A DNA stretch of 58,375 nt from Phaeoceros laevis (Eukaryota; Anthocerotophyta; Anthocerotopsida; Notothyladales), in the NCBI GenBank assembly GCA_049999765.1, contig JBNGIQ010008887.1:49787-108161 (forward strand), given 5' to 3'. The number at the start of each line of letters is the position of its first letter. Position 1 is the first letter of the stretch. Of this stretch, positions 1 through 10,750 are shown in pieces. Both the position numbers and the translations under genes were made by a program. The notes beneath the pieces are model-generated. The model searched no databases and had not been told where the DNA came from. It saw nothing but the letters and a program-made list of their open reading frames with translations.

Positions 1-439
1 GTGTGGAGGCGCGTCACGTTGTCCGGGAGACCAGCTCTTTGTTACATCTCCGCTGCCTACATCCCTAGGTCTGGCTGGGCGTGCGTGCCTGCGCTGTTCA
101 GAGTCGAATGTTTGATGCCTGAGCCTGACTTGCTGGCCACTTCCTTTTGTCTGCGAGTGCGTGGCAGGGCGTCACCGTGTCTGGTAGTGCTTGAGAGAGT
201 TTAGATTTGCTTACTGTGTGCTCGATGTTTGCTTTGCTTGCTTAACACACGCTGCCACCCAACTAGCGCGAGACGCGTCCACGCCACCCCGCTCACCGGA
301 AGGAGACGAGATTTATTCGAGCTGCAATCAATCTATCCGAGTAGATTGATCGCATACGTCAGCGGACAGCAGGAGAGGCTCGACAGAAGGAGAACACAGG
401 AGTGGCTGTCGCACTGCTCCACCACCACAACCCAGCTCA

Positions 440-1245
440 CCTCAGACTTCTGCTACCACACAAGAGAAGCACGGACTTCGCCAAACGAGACAGCTGCATT
501 CAGGGACTGTTTTAAGAAGACGACTACCTCAAGCTGATGCAGTACTCGACACCTTCCTCCATGCACGCAAACTGTAAAACAGTTTGTCCGCAAGGGATGC
601 GGAAACCTGGAACGCCACGATAAATGGGCATGCTGGGCACGGGGTAGACCTATCCCCAGGCGACCTCATTGTATGCAACAGGGCAGGCAGCTGCATTCAG
701 GGATCGTTTCAAGAGGACTGCCTGAAGGTCACATAGTGCTAGGCAATCGCCTCGTAGATGCGTATGCGGATGTGGCCAGTTGGAAGCAGCACACAAATTG
801 TTCGACACTAACTAATTTGTTGGCAACAAGAGTCTGCTGGCAGGCAGGCTCGCCTGGTATCAAACTCTCTGCTGGGATCTAGGTGGCATGCAAAATCCGG
901 TGGGCACAGTCTTCAGCACTTAATTCCGGCCAGCTTTGCCCATGTGCTTCAACAACCATCTGCTTGTGCAAACTGAAGGTGTCGGGCAATGGATTCTACC
1001 AGAGCGTAACATCACAGGGCAGTGATTGCAATTTCACCGCAATGTCAAGCAAGGCTAGGATATGTCTAGCTACTCTTGTGAACTCTATTCTCGATTTCCT
1101 AACCTGAGAATGTGCAGGGATTGCCACTCTTCCACCGAGAGGTTATGTCAAGAGTTGAAAAGAGGGACATCGTCGTACCCCCTCTCACTGAGCATGAGAG
1201 CAACTGAGCATGATGGAAGTGTCGTTCACGGCAGGACAGACCAAC
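440..1245 (+). pseudogene. Decayed PPR-DYW pentatricopeptide repeat gene
   Basis: Pieces of a PLS/DYW-class pentatricopeptide repeat protein lie in order but in different reading frames. About 598-645 reads DAETWNATINGHAGHG. About 685-770 reads GRQLHSGIVSRGLPEG followed by LGNRLVDAYADVA, a typical PPR repeat, and a degenerate copy of the same repeat starts near 490. Around 925-985 another frame gives FAHVL..SACANLKV. Around 1100-1170 the DYW-domain signature NLRMCRDCH appears, followed after a +1 shift by MSRVEKRDIVV. No single frame spans these parts and stops interrupt them, so it is a pseudogene. Intact DYW proteins edit C to U in organelle transcripts. The gene is recognised from motifs only; the exact ends are uncertain. 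Confidence 0.72.
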
Positions 1246-1671
1246 ACCACATGGAAGAAAATCCGGGAAAAACCAAGGACAAAGCAACCGAGACATAGTT
1301 CAAGAAAGGGTAGCGAGAGGGCAAAACAAATTCAAGAAAGGAAGGAAGATGCAAGTGAAACATACACCAAGGAAGGGTACACAAATGCTTACATGCTAGC
1401 GCCATAGCTATTGTATATTAATGCAGAATGCCAGAGCTTACATGCTGAGATTTTGTCACAAATCTGTATCCGCTCTGATGACAGCAGCTGCTGCTGCTGC
1501 TGTGATGTCAGTTGCTGGTGCAGGTGAATCCACAAGACCTAACAATGCAGAGCCACAATTGAAGGATTGCTGCAGCTTGACTACAATACCAAACAACAAG
1601 CCCAAACGACACAAGCAGCATTTCGAAGACTGTCATCCAGACTGCAGACTTGCTCCTTCACGAAAACGCTA

Positions 1672-1721
1672 GCACAACAAGCTATCCATTTACTGTATGA
1701 GTGAAGTATAGCTTGTTGTGC
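1672..1721. repeat. Perfect 14-bp inverted repeat (hairpin)
   Basis: GCACAACAAGCTAT at 1672-1685 is the exact reverse complement of 1708-1721, with a 22-nt spacer. It could form a small hairpin. No gene was recognised next to it, so its role (miniature element end, transcript hairpin or chance) is unknown. Confidence 0.6.
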
Positions 1722-1777
1722 ATAGCACGGTGGCCGAACCACGAGTGGTTTCCATCCAAGATCCAGAAATCAAGCCA

Positions 1778-1899
1778 AACCGAAACTGCAGTATGCAGAG
1801 AAAAACTACAAACCGAAACTGCAGTATGCAGACAAAAACTACAAACCGAAACTGCTGCAGACAAAAACTACAAAAAATTGCAGACAAAAACTACAAAGA
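1778..1899. repeat. 33-bp minisatellite, about 3.5 copies
   Basis: A 33-bp unit beginning AACCGAAACTGCAGTATGCA recurs at 1778, 1811 and 1844 with small changes, then decays into shorter GCAGACAAAAACTACAAA units. It is A-rich and the overlapping open frames merely reflect the repetition. No coding role is proposed. Confidence 0.8.
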
Positions 1900-2065
1900 A
1901 AATTTCAGCGAAACCTGCCACACCAGCCCAACATAGGGAGCCATACGCCGGATGTAGAGAGAATGGAAAGGTTCAAAAAGCAAAGACAAAGCTTGTTTGC
2001 CAATTCCTGCTCATGTCACAAGCACTCTGGCAGAATTCATGCTACAACCCAGGGCAAGAGCACTT

Positions 2066-2111
2066 GGTAAATTTCTGATGAGGCAGCAGGTAAATTTCTG
2101 ATGAGGCAGCA
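2066..2111. repeat. 23-bp perfect tandem duplication
   Basis: Two identical adjacent copies (2066-2088 and 2089-2111) of a unit beginning GGTAAATTTCTGATG. It looks like a recent slippage duplication in non-coding DNA. Confidence 0.85.
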
Positions 2112-3819
2112 ACAATTGTGCAGGACATGCAGGACATGGCAAGAGAAAGACTACAAGCATTTCACAGGGAACAAAGATAGAACATCGCATAGACTAAGGA
2201 TTAGACTACCATAAGTATTTAGGCTAGGATTCCGGCTCGCGTGTTCACACTAGGAGAATGGAGCGGTGTGACTCACTGCGTTGCATAGGTCGTCTACCCA
2301 CCTAGTGCATGGCTCAGTCAGGTGCTAGGAGAGGGAGACGTACTTCCCTGCAAGGTACAGACCACCAATCCACCTAGTGTGCCACCAATGTGTCGGCATG
2401 CTCGATTCCCATGTGGAGTCGGCTAGCGTGTTCTTTCTACTACTATTACTACCTAATTTGCGTAAGCCTCTCTAGCCTCAACCACCTAGGAACGCCCTAT
2501 GGTAGTAACTTGTTAGATAGCATGTCCTCCTAGATATTGTTGAGTTGTCCTTTCTTGTATAGAAGTAGTAGTAAAGAGCCGCCTATACCAACTCCACAAC
2601 TCCACAATGTGCTATTGTCATAAAAAGGTAGGTCAATCTTGGTTGAATTCACCTATAAAGAATGTTGTGTGTATTGAAAGTTGAAACTGGGTCCGGGCTT
2701 GGAATGCGACATTAAAATAAAATATAGACAAGTTTCTTAAGAACATTCCACCAAGAGGTCACAATTACCAGCATTGTAAAGACCCTAAAGACAGCTTGTT
2801 CACATGTTATTATTTCCAAAATTCAAAGTTGAGTGAACTTCAACCCAAACAAAAAGCTACTTTTTGTAGAGTAGGTAGGCAAGCCATCCAAAACTCAAGT
2901 ACTAAAGCTTGACCTCCAATAATGCGAGGCGTGTGCGCATGGTGGGAACGAGTCGCTTTTGCGTCCCCTGCTACTAATCAGACTAATCTAGTGTACTAGA
3001 TGCGACTATGCAGTCTAGATGGCACTATGCCGGTCGGACGGTGTCCCCTTCGATGGAGACGGGCGAGTCCTTGGGCTACCGACCAGTCACTAGCCTCGTG
3101 ATAGCGGCCATGTGCGCGGCATCCCCATCATCCCCACGAACTGCCATATAGCAAGGCTGGTATGGTCAAATCCGCGGTACACGGGCTCTGGGAGGGTTCC
3201 AGGCGACTCCTACAGGCTACACGTGGAAGAGAAGGCTACAGTGGACGATGATAATCCGCTCAGCAGAATCGCGGGGCCACTGGGGCCGGGACGCGTGCCC
3301 TCTCAGCATCCTTCGCTCGTGGCACTACACATCTGCAGCCTCCTTGTGTGGTTGTGTGGCCTGGGCACCCCAGAGGACGTGCCGTCCATGGAATGTACGG
3401 CTTCCTGCCTGCTACAGTACGGGACACGAACTCGCCTACTAAAGCCTAGAGGTAGCTTGCGGGCAGTTTGAATGCGGCCGGATGTCCCACTCGCTCCGCC
3501 GGTGTCCACTGACTCCACTCCACCTCCCCATCCATCCGCGACTCGTGTTTCCGGTGCAGCGTGTTCCGGACGTTGGCCAGAAAACGTCAAATGCAAGGCT
3601 GTCAGAGGAGTGCCGTGAGGGGTTTGAAGGTCTTGTGCAATAAATTGGCGGGGAATGAATGTCAGTGCTCAGCAACAACATCCGTGACGTGCTAGCGGCT
3701 CGGCAATCCTCGGCGCCTTGTTGAGAAGAAGCGCAACATTTTCTGCAACATTATTCTACGTGGAGGAGGAGGAGGAGAAGGAATTGTGACTGTTTTTTGC
3801 TGCTCCTGCTGACACAATC

Positions 3820-6219
3820 ATGTCGTTCATGGCTGATGTGCTGGGACTGATGTGGCGGCACCCGCTGCTCCTTTGCGTGACTCTGGTGCTCTTCACCCCG
3901 CCATTCTACCCCGTGCTGCGCTTTTTCTCCCCTTTGCTCATCTCCACGGCGGTGTTTCTGGTGGTGGTATTGTGCTTCGGCCCTGCCTTGGAGCGGAAGG
4001 CGGCGTCTCGGGATGGAGAGAGGCACGGAAGCAACGTGGAGGGGGGGAGGAGGTCACGGCACGGCGAGGGCAATTCCAGGGGGTTTTGGGAGGATCATGT
4101 GAAGCCGCAGAAGGATAGGGAGGAGCGGAGCTGGTTGGAGGGGATGGTGCTCAGCCTAAAAATCAGGTTACACGCCTGGCTGGAGCAGAAGCTGAGGAAC
4201 GACGATGTGCTGATCAGGCTGGGCAATGAGGGCCCGGTGAACTTGCTGGTGGAGGAGGAGAGGGAGGCTTCCAGGAGTACCAGCTCCAGGAGGAGCTCGT
4301 TGAAGAGCACCTCCTCCGACAAGGATGGCAGCAGCAGCCGCAGGTCCAGGCGAGGTGAGGTGGTGGAGGTACGGAGCACTGACACGGATGACTACTCGGA
4401 GTCGGAGGAAGAAGAGCATCATCGCAGCTTGAGCAGGAGGAGCAGCTCGAGGAGGCGTAGGTCGGGGGAGGTGATGGAAGCCCGCAGCATTGGCAAAGAT
4501 GAGGCATCTGATGATGATGGTGAGGGCAAGCGTTCCGCCCGGAGCAGGAGCAGCTCCAGGAAGCAGCGGTCCCGGAAACCTGGCTCCCGCTCCAATTCCG
4601 GCAAGGGCTTGAAATACGATGGAGACACGGAGGAACTTCAAGGTGGCAGCATCAGGCCGGGGGAAGGAGTTGTTGGAGGTGGAGGAGGAGGGCGTCGTGA
4701 GAGGTCACGCTCCAAATCCAGGTCCAACTCCCGTCCCAAGTCCTCCAAGAGCTTCCGCAAGTACGTTGAGGACAGCGGTTTTGACACGGATGAAGATGCC
4801 AGACTCCAAGCGGAAGCGCTGGCCAGGCATCAGAAGTCCATGTCAAGGTCCAGGGCCAATTCGCGATCCAATTCTGGCAAGAGCTTCAGGTACGAGGACA
4901 GCCAGAATTTCAGCAACGAGGAAGACGCCAGGGTTCAACAGGAGGCCGTGGAGAAGTCGTTTTCTAGGTCCAAATCCGGCTCCCGCTCCAGCAAGAGAGA
5001 CAAGTACGATGAAGGCAAGGGTTTGGACTCGGAAGAGGAAAGGCAGCAGCAGCTTGCAAGCCGCGCAAGGTCAAATTCCGGCAAGGGAATGATAGTCATC
5101 CCACAGGTGGTGGTGGACACGGATTCTGATGATGAGCCCCGCCTAGTGAAAATCGCACGGCGGCCGTCTTCTCGCATGCAGTCTCATTCCAACTCCTTCA
5201 AGGTCCCTGCGGTCAGCCGCTCTGGGAGAGATGAAGGGGTTGCTGCCAGAGTCGAGGTGGAGGCAAGGCTTTCGGATTCAAGGTCCGGTTCTCGAACAAG
5301 TTCTCGCTCCAACTCCGGGAACGGCAGGAACGATGCATTGATGACACACTCCTCCGAGACAGACCGGCATTCACAGATTGGGGAGGGGCACGTCAAAGAG
5401 GAGGAGGTTTCTGCTGCTGCCATGAGGTACCCGGACGGTGGTTCCTTCAGATCAAGCTCTGGAAGCGGGAAAAATGTCTCATCAGCGGTGGAGGAGGATG
5501 CCAGAGGATCTCAACGAAACAGATCTGTGCACAAGAGTGATTCCAGGTCAGACAGTGAGGCGGAGGTGGGGAAGTCCAGATCTGGCATTCTCAGGTCCAG
5601 CGAGCATTCCACGGAGAGGATCCAGTCTGGCCAGCCTCTGCCTGAAGAAGAAGAAACGAAGGTTCCGGCGGCATCAGCCAAGAAGGCCTGGCAGAAGCAC
5701 AGCGAGGATGAAGGAAGTGAATCATTATCATCATCAGAGGAGGAACAGTCTGCTCCTCCAACGAAGGGCAGCAGCAGGGTTCTGCCGGGGCGGCTAGTGA
5801 GGGCGCTATCTCGGGAGCTCAAGGCGCACATAGACGAGAAGCTGGTGGTGCCGTCGGACGAGCCGGAGAAGAAGGTGGAGCGGCTGCAGACCCTGCACCA
5901 CGAGATCAGCGGCATCCTCAACAATTTCAGCATCCACGAGGAGGAGGAGAAGCTGGCGTCGGTGCTGGGAGGGCTCAGCGCGTTCGTCCAAGGGGGGAAC
6001 GGGAAAGAAGATGTACCCCGTACGGAGTTACTGCCGAAACGCTGGAGCTCGAAAACCTACGCAGACGTAGATATTCTACCCCAGACGTCCTCCGTCAAGC
6101 GCGTCACGGACAGCGCCAAGGACTCGCAGAAGCTCGAAATGCTCAAGCTCTACGGCAACCTGCTGCAGGCGGAGCGGGACAACCTCACCCGCCAAGACAG
6201 CGCCTCCTCTCTCGCCTGA
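3820..6219 (+). CDS. N-terminally membrane-anchored Ser/Arg/Glu-rich protein, function unknown
   Basis: Single uninterrupted frame of 799 codons beginning at an ATG. Residues about 10-60 hold two closely spaced hydrophobic segments (starting near HPLLLCVTLVLF and FSPLLISTAVFLVVVLCF), probably a hairpin or two-pass anchor. Residues about 60-640 are a highly charged low-complexity region with repeated SRSNSGKG/SRSNSGKS blocks separated by acidic stretches (DTDEDAR, SNEEDAR, DSEEERQ); one unit is roughly 45 residues. The last 150 residues are less repetitive, with a likely amphipathic helix at KKVERLQTLHHEISGI and a second at KLEMLKLYGNLLQAERDNL. The arrangement resembles uncharacterised plant membrane proteins with disordered tails; the SR blocks could be phosphorylation targets, but there is no RRM and no reason to call it a splicing factor. 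The gene is GC-rich with many C/G-ending codons and no intron, unlike most neighbours. The product stays hypothetical. Confidence 0.75.
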   Translation: MSFMADVLGLMWRHPLLLCVTLVLFTPPFYPVLRFFSPLLISTAVFLVVVLCFGPALERKAASRDGERHGSNVEGGRRSRHGEGNSRGFWEDHVKPQKDREERSWLEGMVLSLKIRLHAWLEQKLRNDDVLIRLGNEGPVNLLVEEEREASRSTSSRRSSLKSTSSDKDGSSSRRSRRGEVVEVRSTDTDDYSESEEEEHHRSLSRRSSSRRRRSGEVMEARSIGKDEASDDDGEGKRSARSRSSSRKQRSRKPGSRSNSGKGLKYDGDTEELQGGSIRPGEGVVGGGGGGRRERSRSKSRSNSRPKSSKSFRKYVEDSGFDTDEDARLQAEALARHQKSMSRSRANSRSNSGKSFRYEDSQNFSNEEDARVQQEAVEKSFSRSKSGSRSSKRDKYDEGKGLDSEEERQQQLASRARSNSGKGMIVIPQVVVDTDSDDEPRLVKIARRPSSRMQSHSNSFKVPAVSRSGRDEGVAARVEVEARLSDSRSGSRTSSRSNSGNGRNDALMTHSSETDRHSQIGEGHVKEEEVSAAAMRYPDGGSFRSSSGSGKNVSSAVEEDARGSQRNRSVHKSDSRSDSEAEVGKSRSGILRSSEHSTERIQSGQPLPEEEETKVPAASAKKAWQKHSEDEGSESLSSSEEEQSAPPTKGSSRVLPGRLVRALSRELKAHIDEKLVVPSDEPEKKVERLQTLHHEISGILNNFSIHEEEEKLASVLGGLSAFVQGGNGKEDVPRTELLPKRWSSKTYADVDILPQTSSVKRVTDSAKDSQKLEMLKLYGNLLQAERDNLTRQDSASSLA

Positions 6220-6417
6220 CTCGGTCTCGCCGCATCCCCTCCCAAGCCTCGCCTGCCAAGAACTCAACGTGCAGCTCGTGTCCTCTACTCCCTCCTTGGA
6301 GGTTTGGCCGGCCAGGAGGGCTTCCTTTCTACTTTACGCGCCCGCCCGCGCCCGTGGTGCCCGAGCCCGTGCCCCCGTCCGCAGCTGAGCATTAGGTTTG
6401 CTACCCTTGCCCCGGCC

Positions 6418-8202
6418 ATGTCCATGGGGCTCTCCCTGCGTGCGATGGCGGTCATGGTCGCGGCCCTGGTGGCGCTGCTGCTGCTTCAGGCTGGCGGGGT
6501 GCGGGGGAGCGCCGCGGATCACAGGTATGTCAAGGGGGATCCGGTGCCGCTGTATGCCAACAAGGTCGGCCCCTTCCACAACCCCAGTGAGACGTACAGG
6601 TACTTCGATCTGCCCTTCTGCTCGCCGGAGCAGGTGCAGGAGAAGCGGGAGGATCTTGGTGAGGTGTTGAACGGGGACCGCATGGTGTTGGCGGTCTACA
6701 AGCTGCCGTTTTTGGAGAACAAGGCCAGCAGGGAGAAGCTGTGCAAGAAGACTCTGAGCAAGGAGGAGGTGCAGAAGTTCCGGGAGGCTGTGAAGAATGA
6801 CTACTACTTCCAGATGTATTACGATGACCTGCCGATCTGGGGCTTTGTAGGCAAGCCTGGAAACAGGGATGGCAAGTACTCGCTTTTCACTCATGTGCAC
6901 TTCGATATCTCCTACAACAATGACCGCGTGATCGAGATCAACGTGGCCACAGATCTCACCAATGCCCTGGACATCAGCGAGGACAAGGAGGTGGAGGTGG
7001 AGTTCACCTACTCCGCGAAGTGGACGTCTGTAGATACGCCAACCTTTGAGCACCGGATGGAGAAGTACTCCAAGTACTCGTTTCTTCCTCAGCACCTCGA
7101 GATCCACTGGTTCTCCATCATCAACTCTTGTGTCACCGTGCTCCTGCTCACCGGCTTTCTTGCCACCATTTTGATGCGGGTGCTCAAGAATGACTTCATC
7201 AAGTATTCCCGGGATGAGGAGGCTGTGGATGATCAAGACGAAACCGGGTGGAAGTACATTCATGGGGATGTTTTCCGGTTTCCTGTCAGCAAGTCACTCT
7301 TTGCGGCCGTGCTGGGCAGTGGCTCCCAGCTACTGGCCCTTGCCATATTTATCTTCACCCTGGCTCTCATTGGTGTCTTCTATCCGTACAATCGGGGTGC
7401 CCTGTACACAGCTCTGGTCGTGATCTATGCCCTGACATCCGGAATCGCGGGATATACGTCAGCCTCCTTCTACAGGCAGCTGGAGGGAACACTATGGCTG
7501 CGGAATGTGCTTCTCACTGGCTGTCTCTTCTGTGGCCCTCTGTTCATGACCTTCTGTTTCTTGAACACGGTGGCCATCTTCTACAACTCCACGGCGGCCC
7601 TGCCTGTGGGCACTATCTTTGCCATCCTTTTGCTGTGGACTCTGGTCACCTCTCCTCTGCTTGTTCTGGGAGGCCTAGCTGGTAAGAACAGCAAAGCTGA
7701 CTTTGAAGCTCCCTGCCGCACCACCAAGTATCCGCGTGAAATTCCTTTGCTCCCATGGTACCGAAGAACTGTCCCGCAGATGGCTATGGCCGGCTTCCTT
7801 CCCTTCAGTGCCATCTACATCGAGCTGTACTATATCTTTGCCAGTGTCTGGGGGCACAAGGTGTACACGATCTACAGCATCCTGTTTATCGTGTTCATCA
7901 TCCTTATCATTGTGACAGCCTTTATCACAATTGCTTTGACTTACTTCCAGCTGGCAGTGGAGGATCACCAGTGGTGGTGGAGGTCGGTCCTGTGCGGTGG
8001 CTCAACAGGTGTCTTCATCTTCGGGTATTGCTTCTACTACTACTTTGCCCGATCAGACATGAGTGGGTTTATGCAGACCTCTTTCTTCTTCGGCTACATG
8101 GCCTGTATCTGCTACGGGTTTTTCCTCATGCTTGGAACAGTAGGGTTCAGGGCTTCGTTGTTGTTTGTCCGCCACATCTACCGATCCATCAAGTGTGAAT
8201 GA
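6418..8202 (+). CDS. Transmembrane nine superfamily (TM9SF/EMP70) protein, TMN1-like
   Basis: Intronless, 594 residues from the ATG at 6418. This start is chosen because it is followed at once by a signal peptide (MAVMVAALVALLLLQAGG) and a cleavage-like GSAADH; the frame is open further upstream but without an ATG. Residues about 30-220 form the lumenal domain (KGDPVPLYANKVGP, YRYFDLPFC), and nine hydrophobic segments follow from about residue 225 (INSCVTVLLLTGFLATIL) to the end. HGDVFRFP after the first membrane segment and the terminal KCE, which resembles the KxD/E Golgi-retention signal, are typical. Family members are Golgi/endosomal multispanning proteins implicated in trafficking of membrane proteins with glycine-rich transmembrane segments. 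It starts only 198 bp after the preceding stop on the same strand, so its promoter must be very short or overlap the upstream 3' end. Confidence 0.95.
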   Translation: MSMGLSLRAMAVMVAALVALLLLQAGGVRGSAADHRYVKGDPVPLYANKVGPFHNPSETYRYFDLPFCSPEQVQEKREDLGEVLNGDRMVLAVYKLPFLENKASREKLCKKTLSKEEVQKFREAVKNDYYFQMYYDDLPIWGFVGKPGNRDGKYSLFTHVHFDISYNNDRVIEINVATDLTNALDISEDKEVEVEFTYSAKWTSVDTPTFEHRMEKYSKYSFLPQHLEIHWFSIINSCVTVLLLTGFLATILMRVLKNDFIKYSRDEEAVDDQDETGWKYIHGDVFRFPVSKSLFAAVLGSGSQLLALAIFIFTLALIGVFYPYNRGALYTALVVIYALTSGIAGYTSASFYRQLEGTLWLRNVLLTGCLFCGPLFMTFCFLNTVAIFYNSTAALPVGTIFAILLLWTLVTSPLLVLGGLAGKNSKADFEAPCRTTKYPREIPLLPWYRRTVPQMAMAGFLPFSAIYIELYYIFASVWGHKVYTIYSILFIVFIILIIVTAFITIALTYFQLAVEDHQWWWRSVLCGGSTGVFIFGYCFYYYFARSDMSGFMQTSFFFGYMACICYGFFLMLGTVGFRASLLFVRHIYRSIKCE

Positions 8203-9093
8203 AGACCTTAGCGGATAGCAGGTAGATATCGTAACAATGAGGGGTTAGGGGAGGTGACTGGTGCTCGGTTGAGGCAGCACTCCGGTTCGTCATCTGGAGA
8301 GAGCTTACCAGGGACAGTCTAGGAGTGCAATATTGCCACTGGTGCAGCTGCTGGTGGACAAACCAGATCTGTTAAATAGTAGCATTTATGGAGGGTTCCC
8401 TATTAGAGCATTCAGGTGAATGGGACTCTTGACAGGCTTGCTGGGCAGATTTCCAGTCGTCAAAGACTCAGCTGGTTTAGGGAGAGTAGGCCAGGAGATT
8501 GATGTAGTGCTCCTCGGAAGTACCTTAGTTGTGGGGTGCGGATGTAATTTCCATCAGTTAATGCGGCGTCCTGCCACGAACAAAGTACGCCTTGAATTAG
8601 TGACGTCGCAAGTTGCTGCTGATTGGCTTGCAATGCGGCTTCTTGTACTAGCACCTGATTTCTTGCTCCTGCTTCATTTTATTTTTCTTCCGTCTTGTTT
8701 GTGTGGACCACACGTTCTAGCTGTAAGCTCGAGAAGGATTTTCTCTTAATGTGTATAATAGTACTCGAGTAAAATGGGACGGGGATGCTGCTACTCAGAG
8801 GAGGTAGTCAGTCGGTAATTACTCAGTCATCGACTCACCATCGAGATCGGGCTTCTTATAGCTCAGCTCTCTTTCCTCCCGAGTCAGCATCACGAGACTA
8901 GAGGTCTTTCTTGGAGACCCGTTCCTGGATGCCCGCTGATGAGGACAGCTCACTAACTGCTGGGGCGGTGGTAGAAAGACAGGACACCTAGTCTACCATG
9001 TTTCTTTGGCCGGAAAAACAAACAAAACGGAGTGGAAACGCAAACAGTACCTAATGTTTAATAATGGCCCTACGGAGGGCTAGGCCCTGCCTC

Positions 9094-9177
9094 GAGAACG
9101 AAAAGGCGCACGGAAGGGAACGCTGAGTTAGGCTTGAGAACGAAAAGGCGCACGGAACGGAACGCTGAGTTAGGCTT
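9094..9177. repeat. 42-bp tandem duplication
   Basis: The unit beginning GAGAACGAAAAGGCGCACGG is present at 9094-9135 and again at 9136-9177 with one base different (AAGGG versus AACGG). A simple local duplication. Confidence 0.85.
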
Positions 9178-10098
9178 TATTTTTGCAACGAACGCGTGGT
9201 CAGGGCCGGGCGGTGAGCTGGTGGCGGTGGACGCGGTAGCTGGTGGCTGGTTTTCATGTTCGACTTGTTCCACTTGCAAAAGTTTCATTTGCCCCATAAT
9301 CATTCTCTCACTCGCATTAATAGATGGATACATCTCTAAGAATTTTCGAGCTTTGGATATCAACGTTTTTATGCTCTTATCATTCAATATCATCTACAAG
9401 CTCAGCTTCATGTCCAGATTCAGATGCAGAGCTATTCGTCTCCTCTTTTGACACCTGTTCTCCACACCATCACACACAGTCACCACATCAGACATCTTCA
9501 CGAAATTTTCTACACAACCCCTGCCAGCAACAAAGCCCGTCAGTGACTCATTGCCACTTCGAATTCAGGAAGTGACAGACACTAACGGAGAACTTTGGGG
9601 TGCATCATTCCAGGAAAACTATAATGTCAGTTGGCTGCTAGCCACTTAGCAAGTCGCTCTTGGATTTGACAGCAACTTCATCCAGCATGGCCCATAGATT
9701 GAGTCCTGGTACGCCTGCATTAAGGGCAAAGCATGTCAGCCTGCGAGTTCAACATACTCAAGAGCGAGTTCAACTTACTCTTGAGTATGTTACCTGACAG
9801 TAACTGGCATGGGTGGTGCAGCAACAACTCGCGCAGCATCTCACCTGGCACTGTAGAAGCTAATCCATCCAAGAAACCGGCCTGCACGCAAAAAGCCAGC
9901 GAGAGCAGAAACTAATTCGGCTGCGCAGAGAGCCCCAGCACTTCCATGGTTGCAAACACCCAGCCAGCCTGGCTCCCAGTCCAGCTCAGAAGCGATCATC
10001 CCCGCGCCAGCGCCCACAGCCGCCTCCTCCCTACCCTTGCTCCGGCGTGTTGCTGCCCGCCGCTTGCTGCTGCGACTCTACGCTACTGCCCACTACAA

Positions 10099-10230
10099 CC
10101 GCTTCACATCGCCGCTTGCGTATTGCTGCCCGCCGCTGCACATAGCCGCTTCACATCGCCGCTTGCGTGTTGCTGCTGCCACTCCACGCTACTGCCCACA
10201 GCAGCCGCTTCACATCGCCGCTTCACTCTG
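10099..10230. repeat. Imperfect CCGCTTCACATCGCCGCTT repeats
   Basis: The 19-mer CCGCTTCACATCGCCGCTT occurs at about 10099, 10146 and 10205. The spacer also recurs (TTGCTGCCCGCCGCT, CGCTACTGCCCAC), giving an irregular 47-59 bp period. The surrounding frame is Ala/Ser/His-rich only because of the repeat. Confidence 0.7.
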
Positions 10231-10650
10231 CAGCTTCTTGCTACCGCTCACGGCCGCTGCGCAGCTAAAATCGGAATTGCAACCAGCGAATATGCCATTT
10301 TCCCGGGAATCACGAACGGCGAATCGAGAAACGTTTGCTAACGAACCTAAGTCCTCGATGCAAAGTCCCTGCCTTACCAGGCAGGGCCAATAATTACGGA
10401 AGAGCCCTTATCTTCTAGGGAGGTGAGGTGAGCGGGTGTCTCACAAAAATCATGAGCAATGTCCTCCGAAACGATGCCAACGCACAAAATGAAGATGGTG
10501 CCACGTTGTACGCGTCCGGGGCACCACGTGGACGGACACCAGCAAAAGCCATCCATCTGCCGACAGGCTGGCTTGGCTGGTGGCGCTACAATATTTACTC
10601 TCGGTAATAAATAAGACTACCCGTATGACTTGGGGTTGGCTTCCCGTCAT

Positions 10651-10750
10651 NNNNNNNNNNNNNNNNNNNNNNNNNNNNNNNNNNNNNNNNNNNNNNNNNN
10701 NNNNNNNNNNNNNNNNNNNNNNNNNNNNNNNNNNNNNNNNNNNNNNNNNN
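10651..10750. other. Assembly gap (100 N)
   Basis: Exactly 100 unknown bases, the usual placeholder for a gap of unknown size. The flanks do not match each other or any gene I recognise. Confidence 0.95.

Larger units (their letters stand above)
1246..3819. other. Gene-poor intergenic region upstream of the Ser/Arg-rich gene
   Basis: Besides the small repeats listed separately, I see no open frame with a recognisable protein. Around 2270-2400 short motifs such as CCACCTAGTG recur, which might be worn transposon sequence, but I found no terminal repeats or transposase. The last few hundred bases before 3820 presumably hold the promoter and 5' UTR of the next gene; a purine-rich GGAGGAGGAGGAG tract sits at about 3763-3778. 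Confidence 0.5.

Noticed and set aside
2230-2620. Possible retrotransposon LTR remnant
   Set aside because: Some short motifs recur, but there are no paired long terminal repeats, primer-binding site or reverse transcriptase.
4168-5092. Several 100-160 codon frames on both strands within the Ser/Arg-rich gene
   Set aside because: They are Pro/Leu/Ser-rich shadows of the repetitive AG(C/G) codons in the sense frame.
6334-7263. Open frame of 309 codons antisense to TM9SF
   Set aside because: It mirrors a GC-rich coding strand, has no recognisable motif, and the sense frame clearly encodes TM9SF.
9946-10393. Ala/Ser/His-rich frames of 131-147 codons
   Set aside because: They are produced by the CCGCTTCACATCGCCGCTT repeats and open in two frames at once, so coding is unlikely.
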